A stretch of DNA of 64,000 nucleotides from Volvariella volvacea V23 (Eukaryota; Basidiomycota; Agaricomycetes; Agaricales; Pluteaceae). This document shows positions 1-11,957 of this stretch, in pieces. How positions within the stretch are numbered: the stretch's first letter is position 1; each line of letters opens with the position of its first letter. The notes beneath the pieces are model-generated. The model was given only the letters and a program-made list of their open reading frames with translations, was not told the DNA's origin and did not search any database. The stretch spans positions 487,512 to 551,511 of the forward strand of contig KB722751.1 in assembly GCA_000349905.1 (NCBI GenBank), in the 5' to 3' direction. The translations under genes and the position numbers were made by a program.

Positions 1-477
1 CGTGTGTGATATCTGGTAGAGGATTGTGATTGATCACCGTGCGTGTGCTGTCCTCCGCTGAACAAGAACCAAAGTAGCACATCTTGTATCAGCGCTCTAC
101 AGTGTGTAGAGAATAGACTGAAAGCTACCTGAATGCAAAATCCAAGCGCTGGGGACCCCTGCATCCCGCCAAATTTTGCAATACCTCGTGCTCACACCCT
201 CGTTTTCGAGATCGCGTTGTATCATCCTAGCCTCATCATTACCCCCTAGCGAAGCTACCAGACATGCCTCAACTCCGGGAAATTGCGTCAACAACGAAAG
301 CAGCTATTCAGAGAAGTTGTATGTCGGCGTGAGGTCAAGAATCTCCAACCACACACTCACAACATTCGCGGAGCCCCCTCGCGTTTTTTCTACCGAATGC
401 GCGCGCACGACCGAAGATGGCCCAGGATATGACGGCAAAGACAGCGTATGCGTCAAAAACAGCGTTCCAGATGCCAT
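1..477 (-). CDS. Ketohexokinase-like PfkB sugar kinase (partial, 5' end)
   Basis: This is the N-terminal part of a PfkB-family kinase that leaves the window at its left edge. Fungal relatives annotated as ketohexokinase phosphorylate fructose C1 in the cytosol. Exons are 361-477, 129-303 and <1-57, with introns of 57 and 71 bp. Joined, they read through family-typical stretches: VVRAHSVEKTRGGSAN, then LTQFPGVEACLVASLGGN, then TRTVINHNPLPDIT. I chose the ATG at 477 (MASGTLFLTHT) because homologous proteins begin there. In-frame ATGs also occur at 540 and 660 and would add a basic, serine-rich leader. The ATP- and sugar-binding C-terminal half is missing, so catalytic residues cannot be checked. 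Family call is recognition; substrate is inference. Confidence 0.8.
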
Positions 478-1680
478 TATGCGTAATGGTTTAACAGCAG
501 GTTGTATAGGTTCGTTATTATCTCTTCGTGATTTAGCCATGATTGTGTTCGTGAAAAGGAGATTCGAGACACCTCGAAGCGGAGATGTCCGTGTCGAGGA
601 GGGAGAAGGGGAAGAAGGGGTGGTGAAAGATGTTAGGATGTCGGAGAGAAGCTTGCTCATGCGACGGGCTTCATCTCGCTTGTTCCTCAATGACAGAGGT
701 CAAGCCGTAACGAAGCCACAACCCCGACAATTTAATAACCGGACTCGCTGATTGGGGTGACCCTACAATGTCGTCAAGCCCAGACATCTCAAAGCGATTG
801 GATGGCACTGTAATCATGCAGCACAAGTGCCATGTATCGCGCTTACGGTCCTCGCAACGCCCTTCTGGTCTTCAATTATCTGATAGCACCTTTGACTTGC
901 TCCAAGAATCAGATAGTTGGACCGAGGTTTCCCCTCAGCCACCCCTTCACCTCTTATAACGACGTCAGCTATGCCCCACATGGCTTCATCCGGTCCTTTT
1001 AGATAGCTTCGAGATGTGCCTAAACATAACGACCAAAAGCCGTCTAGCCTGGATTTATTTCCACGGTACCAAGGGTGTCCTCCGTACGGAGCATGTTGGG
1101 CGCGACGAAGACTCTAATGTTGAATCGTGCAAGTCCAACGGCCAGAGTCCCCATGAGCACCATGACCTAGAGTACTTGATATCTAGCGTTGACTATAGTG
1201 ATCCCTTCACGCTCCCCCCGCAGTTACATTAATTTCCAACGTTCTCAAATTCCCGGAAGATTCGGGCGCCGCCTCCTTACATAGCTCTTCCAAGGCATCT
1301 TGAGCTCTTAATATGATCACACGCTAGAGCGATGGAGGCTAGGCGTCTCCCAACAAAACCAGGTGATTTCCTATAAGAGAATGGAATCAGCACGAGTCAG
1401 AGTTTCAGTGGTAATGTTACATACCCATGATGAACTAGACCTTGGGTCGCGGAGGCAATCCAGTAGAAGGGACTTCTATCGACGTAATGAGGCAAGTACA
1501 AGGCACTCCCTCAAGCAGGATACAGATTATACTCAATGTCTCGTTCTCACCGCCGTATCGTCTCTCCCTGGTTTTGAGTACCGATATTGTCATAAGAATA
1601 TTGCATCAGTAGATTAATGCATAGGTTACTTTTGTCATCATATATACACCCCAAGCCTAAAGAGGCGAATTGAAGCTGAT
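478..1680. other. Intergenic: promoter of the kinase gene and 3' side of ACL4
   Basis: About 1.2 kb with no supported gene. Short open frames on both strands have no recognisable motif and do not link into longer proteins through plausible introns. It should hold the promoter of the leftward kinase gene and the terminator of the leftward ACL4-like gene. I see no repeat or RNA gene here. Confidence 0.6.
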
Positions 1681-3045
1681 TCAGGACATCTCTACGTCGC
1701 TATCATCGCCACTGCTGTCTACATCTTCCCAATCACCTTGATCGTCGCCTTCGTCTGCGGGTGAAGGTCTTATACCAAGTGTATCAAGCTTAGCTATCAA
1801 TTCGTTCGCGTGTTCCAGTATTGGTATATCTGGGTACTCTTGGTTTCTATGAAGCTAGAAATGTGTTATATGACGTCAAATGATGCGCAGAAAAGAAGGG
1901 ATTTGAGACACTTACGACCACGCAAGTTTCTAGACAATCCCGGGAGTCTTGAGCGAGCTCTTGCCAGGTGAGCTCATCAAATTTGCCTCCCTTTTCTTGG
2001 GCATGTTCCATCATAAGGAAGAAACACCAGCCCTCCAGGTACCATGCTTCGACCTCTTGATCGTCTGATGCCATTACACCTTGTAGAACCAGGAGAGCGG
2101 GAGAATATAGCGCCAGTTCGATGAAGAGTTTGGCTAATTGCAGCCGGACGCCTATAGGCGGTAACTTTGGGTCGTCTACAAACACATCAGGAATGGGTGA
2201 TCTCATTGGTAGAGTGGACACGCACCGAGGTCGAGGTCTTTCCACGCTGCCCATACTTTTTCGAGACACTGCTTGGCATCGTCTGGTCTCTGTTGAGACA
2301 TACGGACAGACGCCAGAGTTTGAAGTGCTTCCGGATTGTCTGGATATATCTGTAATGCATGGGAGAGCAGTTCTTCGCAGGTTTTTTCAGCCTCTGGTTC
2401 GAAACTGTGCGGTCATATAATCCATGAAGAGGGTGCATTATGAGCAAAGGAAACCAATATACCACAGATCATACGATGGATCCATCCACACTTCTACCTG
2501 GCCTATCAGCGCTCTGACGATGGTTCTTCTAATCTCAAGCTCGTCATCTTTACTCTTCTCATCGAATGCGCGTTCTTTCCCTTTCAACTGTAACACCAAA
2601 ATCTCGATGGCGGCTTGGTAATGCTGTAGAGCCAATCTGGGCTCGTCATCGCACAGCTGTGCAAGATACAAGTGAGCAGAAGGCGGCGGTGGCGATGGCG
2701 CATCCGGACTCGGTGGAATGAGTGAAAGAAATGCCTACAATAATTTCGATCAGAATGCCTAAGGCCGGTAGATAAGATAAATCCTGTTCGCACCTGTTTC
2801 GCAGCCTCCATCTCTCCCTGCTCCAACTTGATCACGCCCATCATCTCTTTCGCTTCTGCATTGGAGGGCTGAAGCTCAAGGATCCTCTGAGCAAACTTTT
2901 CTGCCAGGTCGAAATCACATTGGACAATTAGTGACTGTGCCTTCTCTAGCAGAGCAGGGACCGAGGGCGAGGGTGTGCTCTTCTGCGATGTCTCTTTGGC
3001 GGCCTTGGACGAAGCAGAGGCCTTCTTGGGTCTTGTTCTGCCCAT
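1681..3045 (-). CDS. ACL4: TPR protein, ACL4-like assembly chaperone of ribosomal protein L4
   Basis: A 374-residue protein built from five exons (2794-3045, 2475-2734, 2226-2404, 1916-2175, 1681-1854); introns are 50-70 bp. The N-terminus is a short basic, serine-rich segment (MGRTRPKKASASSKAAK). TPR helices follow, for example AEKFAQRILELQPSNAEA, then a proline-rich loop, further helical repeats (YPDNPEALQTLASVRMSQQ) and an acidic tail ending DSSGDDSDVEMS. This layout, TPR solenoid plus acidic tail, is that of Acl4 (S. pombe SPAC16D10.01c type), which binds newly made Rpl4 and escorts it to the nucleus. The start at 3045 is the first ATG in frame. Its ATG faces that of the next gene across 199 bp, a probable shared promoter. 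The alternative is another TPR protein of the same fold. Confidence 0.8.
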
Positions 3046-3244
3046 CGAGTGGGGCGTCGAGGACGATGAGGCCAAGGAAGGGTAGGGTCACGTGGGTGTG
3101 AGCTGGGGTGTGATGATGGCATTGCTGATGTTACCAATACCACTAATTTTGTTCATAAATCATTATCCATGATCTTTCTTCTTCAGTCTTTCACTTAAGC
3201 ACTTTTTTGAACCAACTATTTCTCAATCCCCCTCGGTTCTGCTC

Positions 3245-4755
3245 ATGTACGAATTCAGCTCCAAAGAAACGAAACCCTCCGATGCGCTGTTTATGGAACG
3301 TTTGGAGGCTTTCTTGGCCAAGTGCCTTGCCGAGATGAAGGCGTTCTCTGAGAGAGAACTACGTCCATTCGAAGAGGTTCAGCAAGAACCCTTCCTCCTG
3401 AGTACTTGATAATGGCCCTCTGATGTCTTTCAGACTAGGCAATATGTGGCGGAATGGCATAACAAGTATCTCTTCCAATCATGCGTCACAACAGCTGTGG
3501 AGGCCGGTCCCGCTGGCAGCATAACAGAAAGGTCTGCCAAGGGTGCGTCATCGTAACTGTTTCTCCCATGTATCCCTTCATTCCTTCAATCCAGCCCGGT
3601 CTATCCTTTGCGAAGCTTCTCGCATCCTAGAAACACTATACGAATCTGCGGGTGTACAGTCTTTCTTGGTAGCAGTGGACCCGCTCAACCCCTCAGATGA
3701 GGGGTTTCTCGGAGGTTCAGAGGCGGGTAGAGAATTCTGGCGTGGATTCCGAGGTGGTGGTAGTGCAGGAGTGAAGGCTCTCAAGACGCAATGTTTACGG
3801 AATGTTAAAGCCACTCCACCCAATTCGCTGAAGAATGCTACCCCCGTGCCTGTGCCATCGTCGGTGTCGTCCATTTCACCACCTTCAGCTGTACCAAGCG
3901 CAGTAGCACCCTCGCTACAACCGCCAGCGAAGCCAGCTACGGCCAAGGCAACCAAGACTGAGCTGTATGATGCAATTCGTAAAGCGCTAAGGTACGTAAA
4001 TCATGTGAAACAATGTGATGCCCTGCCCGACTTGATCCATAGGACGACGAGTGGCGTTCGCAATGCAGAGATGAAATGGACAAACCCTGAACGATTAGAC
4101 ATTTACGGCGTTCGACTCATTGGCTGGCCAGATGATATTCCCAAGGCCAACCCCTCCACGTTGAAGCAGAGCCAAAATCGGCGCCTGCTGGATCTGGCAG
4201 AATCCCACCAACTCCGGTTTGAGCCGCTTGGAGGCAACGCTGAAGTGGTTATTGTGGAGAAAGAACGGGGTGGATCACAGGAGCCTCAAGCGCCACCGCC
4301 TTCATCGCAGACGAGTCAGGCGACTCAAGAAGGCGCACCGGATGGGGCTGCCGAGCAGCCGCTGACTGATAGCATACTAGAACGACCTCCACCAGTAGAG
4401 CCCGTGAACCAGGTTCCAGCGCAAATAGAACCTGTGCTCATAGCGACAGAATTTGATGATCTCTCGTGGGCGTATGATTTCGAGCGAGGCGCTTTGCCTA
4501 CTGTGCGTCGGACTCGTACTTCTTCATCAGCCTGTATTTACCGCGTTGTTTTCTCAGCATAATGACGATCAAGGGCGGGAGTCCCCCGTAATACGTAGCG
4601 CGCAGATACCATTGGCTGAAACAGCTATGGTAGTGGATCAGCAACTTTCTGTGGAGTGTACTACCACTGTGGGTCGCAAGAGGCGACGCTCAGATTTCGA
4701 TACAGAGTCCAGTGATTCAGAAGAAGAGAGATCGTCGTCGTCGTTCTCATCGTAG
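3245..4755 (+). CDS. Conserved fungal protein of unknown function with nuclear-type tail
   Basis: A 431-residue protein from five exons (3245-3376, 3434-3542, 3595-3991, 4043-4502, 4558-4755). I do not recognise a named domain. Visible parts are an N-terminal helical segment (EAFLAKCLAEMKAFSER), a glycine-rich patch (GFLGGSEAGREFWRGFRGG), a Pro/Ser/Ala-rich linker, and a compact folded-looking block around WTNPERLDIYGVRLIGWP. A low-complexity region follows, then a C-terminal basic cluster GRKRRRSD next to an acidic serine run (SSDSEEERSSSS), which suggests nuclear localisation. The first intron uses a weak donor (GTTCAG, 57 bp); a 32-bp alternative with donor GTACTT would also keep frame but is too short for this genome. 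It is divergent from ACL4. No function is proposed. Confidence 0.7.
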
Positions 4756-4973
4756 CCTCATGCGGTATATCTTGTCTTTCTACTTGCCCAGATAGGTACA
4801 GCAGGGCTGTAACGTACGAAGATTGCTGAAATCAAGTTGTGGAGTCGTATTGTAATTTACGTTATGCCAAGGCTGGGCGTAAATAGGCCGGCTAGTAATA
4901 TCACCTCGTGTAAAAGGCTAACGTTTAGTGAGGTTTGGTGCGATTTTGACCAAACTCTTTTCCTCCCCACGCC

Positions 4974-6432
4974 ATGTTCTCCTCATTCTTTTCGTGAGTT
5001 TTGTCTCGTGCGAGTCGGTCGATTTATCCAATAATTATTCCCAGAACATCCGCTCCTGTCGATCCTAATGCGCCTACGTTCCATTCAGTAGCCTCGAGGT
5101 ACAAGGACAATGAGCTATTTGGGGAGCTTGCGGCCAAGGACTCAGAATGGCTCTGTGCAGCATCTGGCTTCGTTACGGAAACGCAAGTCTTCTATACCAT
5201 AACCGACGATGGGGTTTCTCTTATGTGTCAAGTCATTCATTCTGCTGTCGGGTGAGCGATCTCCTCCATTACGCGATAAACACGCGTCGTGCTCAATCGC
5301 GACCTATCCACAGTCTCTGGTACCCTACGATCCAATTTACCTGCAAGATACACGACCCAAAGAACAACACGACAATCTGGAAATCTATCAACGTTAATAA
5401 CTTTGTTACCCCTCCACCAGGCCTCGACAAGCGATCCAGCAAGGCCGATGAATTCTCCATCACATACAAGGCGAGCCCTGGGTCTGATCACCCAGAATCC
5501 TACACCATCCGCGCCAATTTGGCTGCTGATCTCCAATTCTCCGTCGACATCGCACGTCCTGCCTCGATCCCAGGGTTCAAGGTCGGCAAGGGGGAGCAAG
5601 GCGGTTACTCCTATTTCGGCGCAGACACAAAGAAGGCAGATGGTTATGTCATTCATCGATTCTGGCCTCGTTTTGATGCCAGTGGACATGTTATCGCCAA
5701 TGGCAAGGCTGATGCCTTCAAGGGAGTTGGGATGTTCGTGCATGCGATCCAGGGCATGAGGCCGAACCTTGTCGCTCAATCGTGGAACTTTGTGCACTTC
5801 CAGAGTCCGCAACACGGCGGTGTTTCTGCGATCCAGATGGAGTATAAGACGCTCAACACTTACGGACCAAAGGGTACCAATAATATCGATGGTACCATCG
5901 TGAACGTAGGATCGTTGGTGATAGGGGGGAAGCTGGCTAGTGTCACGGCAGAGACGATCTGGCCAGGCGAAACGCCCTCAGCGGATGCACCACGTCTTTG
6001 CAGAGCGTTCCACCTCAAGCCCGAGTTTGATCCCGATACAACCTATCAAACGCCCACAGAAGTCGCGTTCCGTTGGGCAGGACCGTCGGTCGTACCCGAC
6101 GCGCCAGGGACTGTGACTGGTAGTCTGAATATCGATCTCGGGACTGTACAAAAACCGAGGGGGCTGATTGAGAAGGTTGACGTTCTAGCTGAAATCCCTT
6201 ATGTTATAAAGATGGCAGTCAACTACGTCGCTGGCACCAAGCCTTACATCTACCAGGTGGGTTCTCACACTATGCACATCGGGCCGAGAATTGACGTTAG
6301 CTTGTTCTCGAACAGTGGTTTAACCCTGCTACGTTGAAGATCACCGGGCCCGACGGCATTACACCTGGGCTTTCTGGGGGACTCGAGGCGGAAGGACTTG
6401 TGTACAATGAGGCCACTTTTATTTCTGAGTAG
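4974..6432 (+). CDS. SVF1: Svf1-family oxidative-stress survival protein
   Basis: A 428-residue protein from exons 4974-4993, 5045-5251, 5314-6256 and 6316-6432. The first exon codes only six residues plus two bases (MFSSFF). The rest matches the Svf1 family, two lipocalin-like halves: SEWLCAASGFVTETQVFYT and LMCQVIHSAVG in the first half, IHRFWPRFDASGHV, GVGMFVHAIQGMRPNLVA and WNFVHFQSPQ further on, and NYVAGTKPYIYQWFNPATL near the end. In yeast Svf1 protects cells from oxidative and cold stress and carries ceramides from ER to Golgi; that role is family knowledge, not seen here. The final intron (6257-6315) is needed to reach a proper C-terminus, since read-through hits an early stop. Length is close to the yeast protein. 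Confidence 0.9.
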
Positions 6433-6725
6433 GAGATGGGCTTCTTTTCTCATGCAGATAACGGTAATCGGTGAATATAGAAGTGTTTGGATGTACGATA
6501 GTGGCCTGGTGAACGAGCTAATGGCCGACGAGATTGTGACTCACTCGTGTCCGAGAGTGCTACGGATTGATGGGGGACTATTGAATCGGTTGCTGATTTT
6601 CACATGGACCGAGAGTTGTATCAACTGGGGATGTGGTCACAGTGACGGTGGAGCGCACGTGTCCCTGTATGAGCCATTGGTCCACTGAAACGTCGCTTCT
6701 GCACTGCTCCTCCTGGCTATGCACA

Positions 6726-8765
6726 ATGTCCCGTCTGCTCGCGCGACCGCCCCCCATTTCTCGTCTCCAGAAGATCCCAGCTCCTGCATTCTCTAGGTCC
6801 ATCTTGTCCCGAATACCCCACAACCACGGACACCAAAATAGTGTGCGCAATCTGCAGAGCATCCGACAAAGTCTACTGGCACATTCCCCGCCATGTCGGC
6901 GCACAGTACCGCCCGCAGCTTTTCCACCTCTGCCTGGGTCAATTGCAAGCTTTCATTCCACACCGCGCACCGAGAGCCTTCCGCTAATACCGTTGCTGGC
7001 GACCGTGCTCAAGGTAGGAGCTAATTCTTCCTGCGTATGACCATTGAGCTCACTTTTCACCTGTCAACGGGTGATACATACCGTAGGCCTCAACGTCGAT
7101 GGAGCTCGCAAGGACTGCCGCTCGAATAACCCTGACGTTCTTCCCCTTCCTTCTGCTGCTCAAACGAAAAGCTCGAAGGCACATTAAACTGGCCGAACTG
7201 CTCGGCAATCCACCGTCTCCAGAGAAGAGATCAAAGATAATGCGGAAACTCAAGATTAACAACTTCCTGCTGCAGCTTTTGCTGTTTGTTCCATTCACGC
7301 TATTTTGGGCCACCATCATCGCGAGCTTGGAGAGGACTCCGCTTACGGGAAGGTACGTGCACCCTCTGCTGTTGTTCTTGGATCTGCAGTCCGCAGCATT
7401 GCACTGCATTTTAGTTCCCCTCCATCCTTTCCCCATTGTCACCCCGGCTCCTCAACCTCCGTGTCTATACTTACTAAGCCAGTTGACTAACCGCCCACCC
7501 TTATCGCTTCCGTTAAAGGTGGCGCCTGATCATTCTGTCACCAGAGGAAGAAGATGAAATTGCCGCTCAATTAGCAGGATCAGGATGGTACCAGGCGGTA
7601 GGCGACATCCTGCAGGAAGATGGTCCACCCAGGATTGTCCCTCCCAATGATTGGCGGTATCAATGGGTGAACGAGACCCTACGTCGGCTCGAGACCACCA
7701 TCCCGATTCTGATACGGGAGCCCGATCTCTGCCCTAATTGGATTGAACGTGGACCTGATGGTTTATCACCGCCTATGCCTCCCCCAGCGGAATACCCTCT
7801 CCGTCCGAGGCCGAGAGCCTCAGAGTATTTGCGATGGATTTGCGAAAAGATGTGTGACAGAACTCCACCGCCTGTACCACATGCTGTCCCAGGTCCACCG
7901 TACTCACTACTCGTGGTCGATAAGTCAACTTCGAATGCGTTCTCATATGGTTTCGGTCCAGATGGTGGGGGAGGAATTGTGGTTTACACCGGCTTTTTGG
8001 ACGAAATCTTGGCAAAGCAGTGTCCAACTACCTCCGAACCACCTTTGGCACAGCCGGAGGAGCAGGAGTCTAGTTCCTGGTGGTCGAGAGTATTTGGGTC
8101 GATATTTAGTCCCCCATCTCCACCCCCGCGACATCCTACGCCTACCCAAGAGCAGACGACCGAACTCGCCATATTACTCGCTCATGAGCTCGCACATCTC
8201 GTCCTATCACATCACCTAGAAACCCTATCATCCGCTACGGTCATCGTACCGGGAACGCTGTCCATGGCAGCAGATATCATCCGGGTGCTGATATTCCCCG
8301 TTACCATGCTCTTTGGTCCCTTCGTGAATGATGCTGTGGCGCAATTGGGGAAGATTGGATCAGGAGAGTTTGCGCAGATGGGAGAGTATTTCACAAGCGT
8401 GAAGCAGGAGATTGAAGCCGATGTGGTTTCCGCAAGGTAAGTTAACCATAGCTGCCTCCTCTCCTTCTGCCTGACATTGGAAATCCCCCTGTGATAGGTT
8501 ACTTGCCCATGCGGGTTTCGACGCCCGGGAAGCAGTTAAATTCTGGGAAAGTCGTTCAGCATCGACAACCGAGTGCGCGAACATTGACAACAAATCATTT
8601 GGAAATTCGAATCTATTAGCCATGCGAATTATGGGTGATACTCACCCAGTGAACGCCGTTCGAGTGGAGAAATTGAAGGAGGAACTAGTTCGCTGGGAAA
8701 AGGAGAGGCTGGCTGCACTGAAGAGGATGGAGACAGAAAGGGCTCGTGCCAATGCCGCCGCGTAA
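6726..8765 (+). CDS. OMA1: OMA1-like mitochondrial M48 metalloendopeptidase
   Basis: A 579-residue protein from exons 6726-7013, 7087-7352, 7519-8436 and 8498-8765. The N-terminus is rich in Arg, Ser and Pro and lacks acidic residues, as in a mitochondrial presequence. One hydrophobic segment (FLLQLLLFVPFTLFWATII) would anchor it in the inner membrane. The zinc motif is HELAH, inside ILLAHELAHLVLSHH, and the third ligand lies in EIEADVVSARLLAHAG, both typical of M48 peptidases. Near the end GDTHPVNAVRV fits the family. In yeast Oma1 is a quality-control protease overlapping the m-AAA proteases. A long insert before the zinc motif holds a proline-rich low-complexity stretch. The second intron (7353-7518, 166 bp) is unusually long for this window. 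The C-terminus is a charged helix. Confidence 0.9.
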
Positions 8766-9123
8766 ATCTGGACTCGCTGTTAGATCTATCACGTTGTGGT
8801 CCTCCGAATCATCTGCCCGTTTTCCTTCTCATCTATTCTTTGGATATCTTACCCTAGTCGTTCCTTGCCTTACTTTATTCGTGTCCGAATACTCATGTCT
8901 GTAGTAGTAACACCGTCGTCCATAGTACAAATTTTCGTGGTTCCCTTGTTGGCCTGGTTTATATACAAATGCACCCATCTCATTGTTTCATCTACCGGGC
9001 TCGCCATACAACAATACCGGTCGTTTCCTGCCTGTAATGACTTTCATGACTATTAAGAATGCATCCGACGACCCCAGTAATACACGAAAACGAGAGAACA
9101 CTGGTGGTATTAAATGGTTATAA
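8766..9123. other. Convergent intergenic region
   Basis: The 3' ends of the OMA1 gene and the permease gene face each other across 358 bp. The stretch is AT-rich with pyrimidine runs and should carry both polyadenylation regions. I see no gene in it. Confidence 0.6.
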
Positions 9124-11425
9124 TTACGAAACATCGAGCAAGGTTTGTCGCTCATCGGATTGGCTGTCATATTGTCGAACAAGCTTTCGTTTTCGACTGC
9201 CGTCAGAAAGCTCCTCCGATACCTCAATAATTTCGTACCCTCCCAATCGAGGAAGGAAAATAATCCAAAGGTAATAGTATAGGAGGCAAAGCTGCGACAA
9301 TTTAGTTCGGTCAGGTTGAGCGGTAGAGAAACTTACGAGAAGAAAAACGATGCCCGCAACACAGTAACTATTGACGATGATGAGCACCCGGAACGCTCAA
9401 TAACGTCTGGCACTACTTACGTTGCATACCAAAACGATACATCTCTGTGGTCCGAGTCTGGGGGTACCCTATTTTTGGATGCATTAGTATATGCGATATT
9501 TGCAAGAGCAATGGATGCTTTACCATGGAAGCACCAGCAGCGCGACCGAAGATGCCAGATATGCCACGATAAGACTATCATGTACTTGAATATCTGCCTT
9601 GGGCAAGCCTTCCTTTGCCCTTCTCTTTCGGATCCTCCATATTCCAATAGCCACCGCCGAGTTGAACACCTGACTGTCTTTAGATAGAATACGGACTTGG
9701 AAAGAAACACTCACAAGGGCTGGGTAGGACATAAAGTCTATTAAGAAGTTGAAAGCATCTCTCGACGGTAATGCAAGCAGAACTATCGCGGTAATACCAA
9801 ATCGGAGTGAAACTGGCCCGATGGGTGTTCCAAATGGCTTGGTGGATGTAAAAAAGCTTGCGTAGGGTAAAAATCCTTGACGGGCTACTTCACGGATGAT
9901 TCGGGTCTATAGAGGTATTTGTGACATGTGCAATTCGCGTAATTAAGAAAACATGCCTGTCCAACACCCTAGCGTTGGCATTTCCGCCGGTAAGTATCAC
10001 CGGATAGACGGTTAGATAGATCACGTACAACTGCTATCTAATGTCGGGTGTTAGTGTTTACAGTCCATAGAGTTTAGTGTATTCAGCTTACGATGTTGCC
10101 CAGACAAGCACACGACACCAATATTGACAGGATTCGACTATCCCCGAATACATTTTGGAAAAATAGTGCAGCAACGAGCTGCCCTGAATTACGCAGATCT
10201 TCTCGAGGTACCGCAGAGATATAGGCGAGGTTGATGATAAGGAAGAGGATCGTCACCACTGTGAGAGAGAGGAACCCTGCTTTTCTCGCTGTTCGTGCAG
10301 GGTCTGTACTGCGAATTTCTCCCAGGACATTAAATGCATTTGCCCAACCGATAAAGGAGTGATTAGTTTTCAGCTAAGCGCATTAGTTAGCAAAGGGCTA
10401 GCTAATTCAACAAGAAGACCGACAAAAGCCGTAGAGAGAGAATTGGGGTTACTTGTACTGCCTTCGAAGATGTCATGAAAGTTGGCATATGGGTCTTTTA
10501 TATGTGTCAAACCGGCGAGTACAGCAACGCCAGTGAGGGCCATACTAATGACGATATTAGCAACGCGCCTTGCATTCTGCAGGTAAGGGGTTTCCGTACA
10601 AAACGAGGGAAAGAGTCTTGATAATACTCAAGGCGTTTACTATACGCAAAGACCATTTCGTCGATGTTGATATGACTATGTGCATATTCGTTTGTGCTCC
10701 GCTGCCTTTCCTATTATTTGGACTCACTGATAACATCTACCACGGCCACAATTAATGCGAGCGTCGTTTGTGATGACGGTGTCACGGGTATCGACAAAAC
10801 TGTAAGGGTATATTGAGCAAATACGATTGCGTTGGACGCGCTGAACCTGTGGAGCAGAACTAAGGGACGTGACGAAAGCTGAGCTCGTGCGATTCACTTA
10901 CGACAGTAGGACTGCATTTATGGCAAACACTGCAGACACCATGAATCTAGGCCGTGGATATGCTTCTTCCAGGTATGCCACTTGTCCACCTGACCTCTTA
11001 GGGTACATGGAGGCATATTCGCTGTACAGCGCAAGGCCAGCTAACAAAGTCGTGAGTGCACCACGATTTTTCAGTGTTGTTGATGGATCGAACCAAAAGC
11101 AAAGACTGGTGTTAAAGCCCAGTATACCAGAAGAAGACCCGGGGAGCCAACTGAGCTGAGCACGGAACCAGGGACAGAGAATATGCCCGATCTAAAAACA
11201 TCATCCATCAGTCTACTGCAGTAGAGATGGAAGGGTAACCTCTTTGGAACTCACCCGAGAATCTGTCCCAGGTTCAGCATCACTGCAGAGAGAAGGGTGA
11301 CCTGCCGTCCGAGCGGGTTGACCTAACATATGCTGGCATATCAGTGAGCTGCACTCCACATCGGAATGGGATAGACGAGCATTTTCTACCGGCGTGCCCG
11401 ATGATTGCTGCTTGCCCATAGCCAT
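9124..11425 (-). CDS. Amino-acid permease of the LAT type, methionine-permease (MUP)-like
   Basis: A 528-residue membrane transporter from 14 exons: 11390-11425, 11255-11322, 11094-11191, 10902-11040, 10728-10846, 10600-10675, 10424-10544, 10092-10373, 9968-10030, 9715-9906, 9524-9669, 9421-9468, 9337-9367, 9124-9291. Frame closes exactly. Conserved parts include GRQVTLLSAVMLNLGQILG, SGIFSVPGSVLSSVGSPG, LYSEYASMYPKRSGG, SFIGWANAFNVLGEIR and REVARQGFLPYAS, spread over about twelve hydrophobic segments. Fungal members import methionine or related amino acids at the plasma membrane; the exact substrate is inference. The N-terminus is very short (MAMGKQQSSGTP); a second donor at the first intron would add ten residues. 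The intron ending exon 3 uses a GTTCG donor. The C-terminus is a charged cytosolic tail. Confidence 0.9.
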
Positions 11426-11957
11426 TTTGTGGGATCCTTATGGTTGGTGGTCAACAGCGCTGGCGCGACAGGAAAGCTGACATAGGAGAGAACACAGGAC
11501 GTCCATGTTCGCCATGTTGGGTGTTAATCGCGTAATAGATAACCGGGTGAGAAAGCACGGAGGTCGACGAATGAGATAAGTCCATGGGACCAGTGCCGGA
11601 GATAATTGAGTCGCATTGCCATCTCCTTGTGGAACGGAACTGGAGCAGCTTGGGGGCGAGGCGAGCTGGAAATAGACGCAGTTGCCACATTTCGTAACCT
11701 GATGTGATTGTGACGCACCATCCACAAGTCTGGTGTCACTCGCAATCTTACTGCTTCAATCCGAGTTTGTAGCGCGCTGCGACCAACTTTTCATTATCAA
11801 AACGAAACAGGCGTGCTACGACGAAGCAAACCAAGGGGTATGTATAATAAACAACCAGGAAAAGCAAAGAATAAGGCTACACTGACACGAAGTTGCTAAA
11901 TGAATAGAGACAAAGAAGGGGTATGAGGAAGAAATAATACAACTCGGATTACATCGT
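11426..11957. other. Intergenic: permease promoter and terminator of the secreted-protein gene
   Basis: About 530 bp between two leftward genes. Open frames on the minus strand here are short, lack domains and do not join the permease model. I see no supported gene or repeat. Confidence 0.6.

Noticed and set aside
176..751. 191-codon plus-strand open frame overlapping the ketohexokinase exons
   Set aside because: It is antisense to a gene with clear family motifs and shows no recognisable domain.
11438..11745. Minus-strand open frames of 70-95 codons upstream of the permease
   Set aside because: No motif, overlapping frames of similar length, and they lie in the expected promoter.
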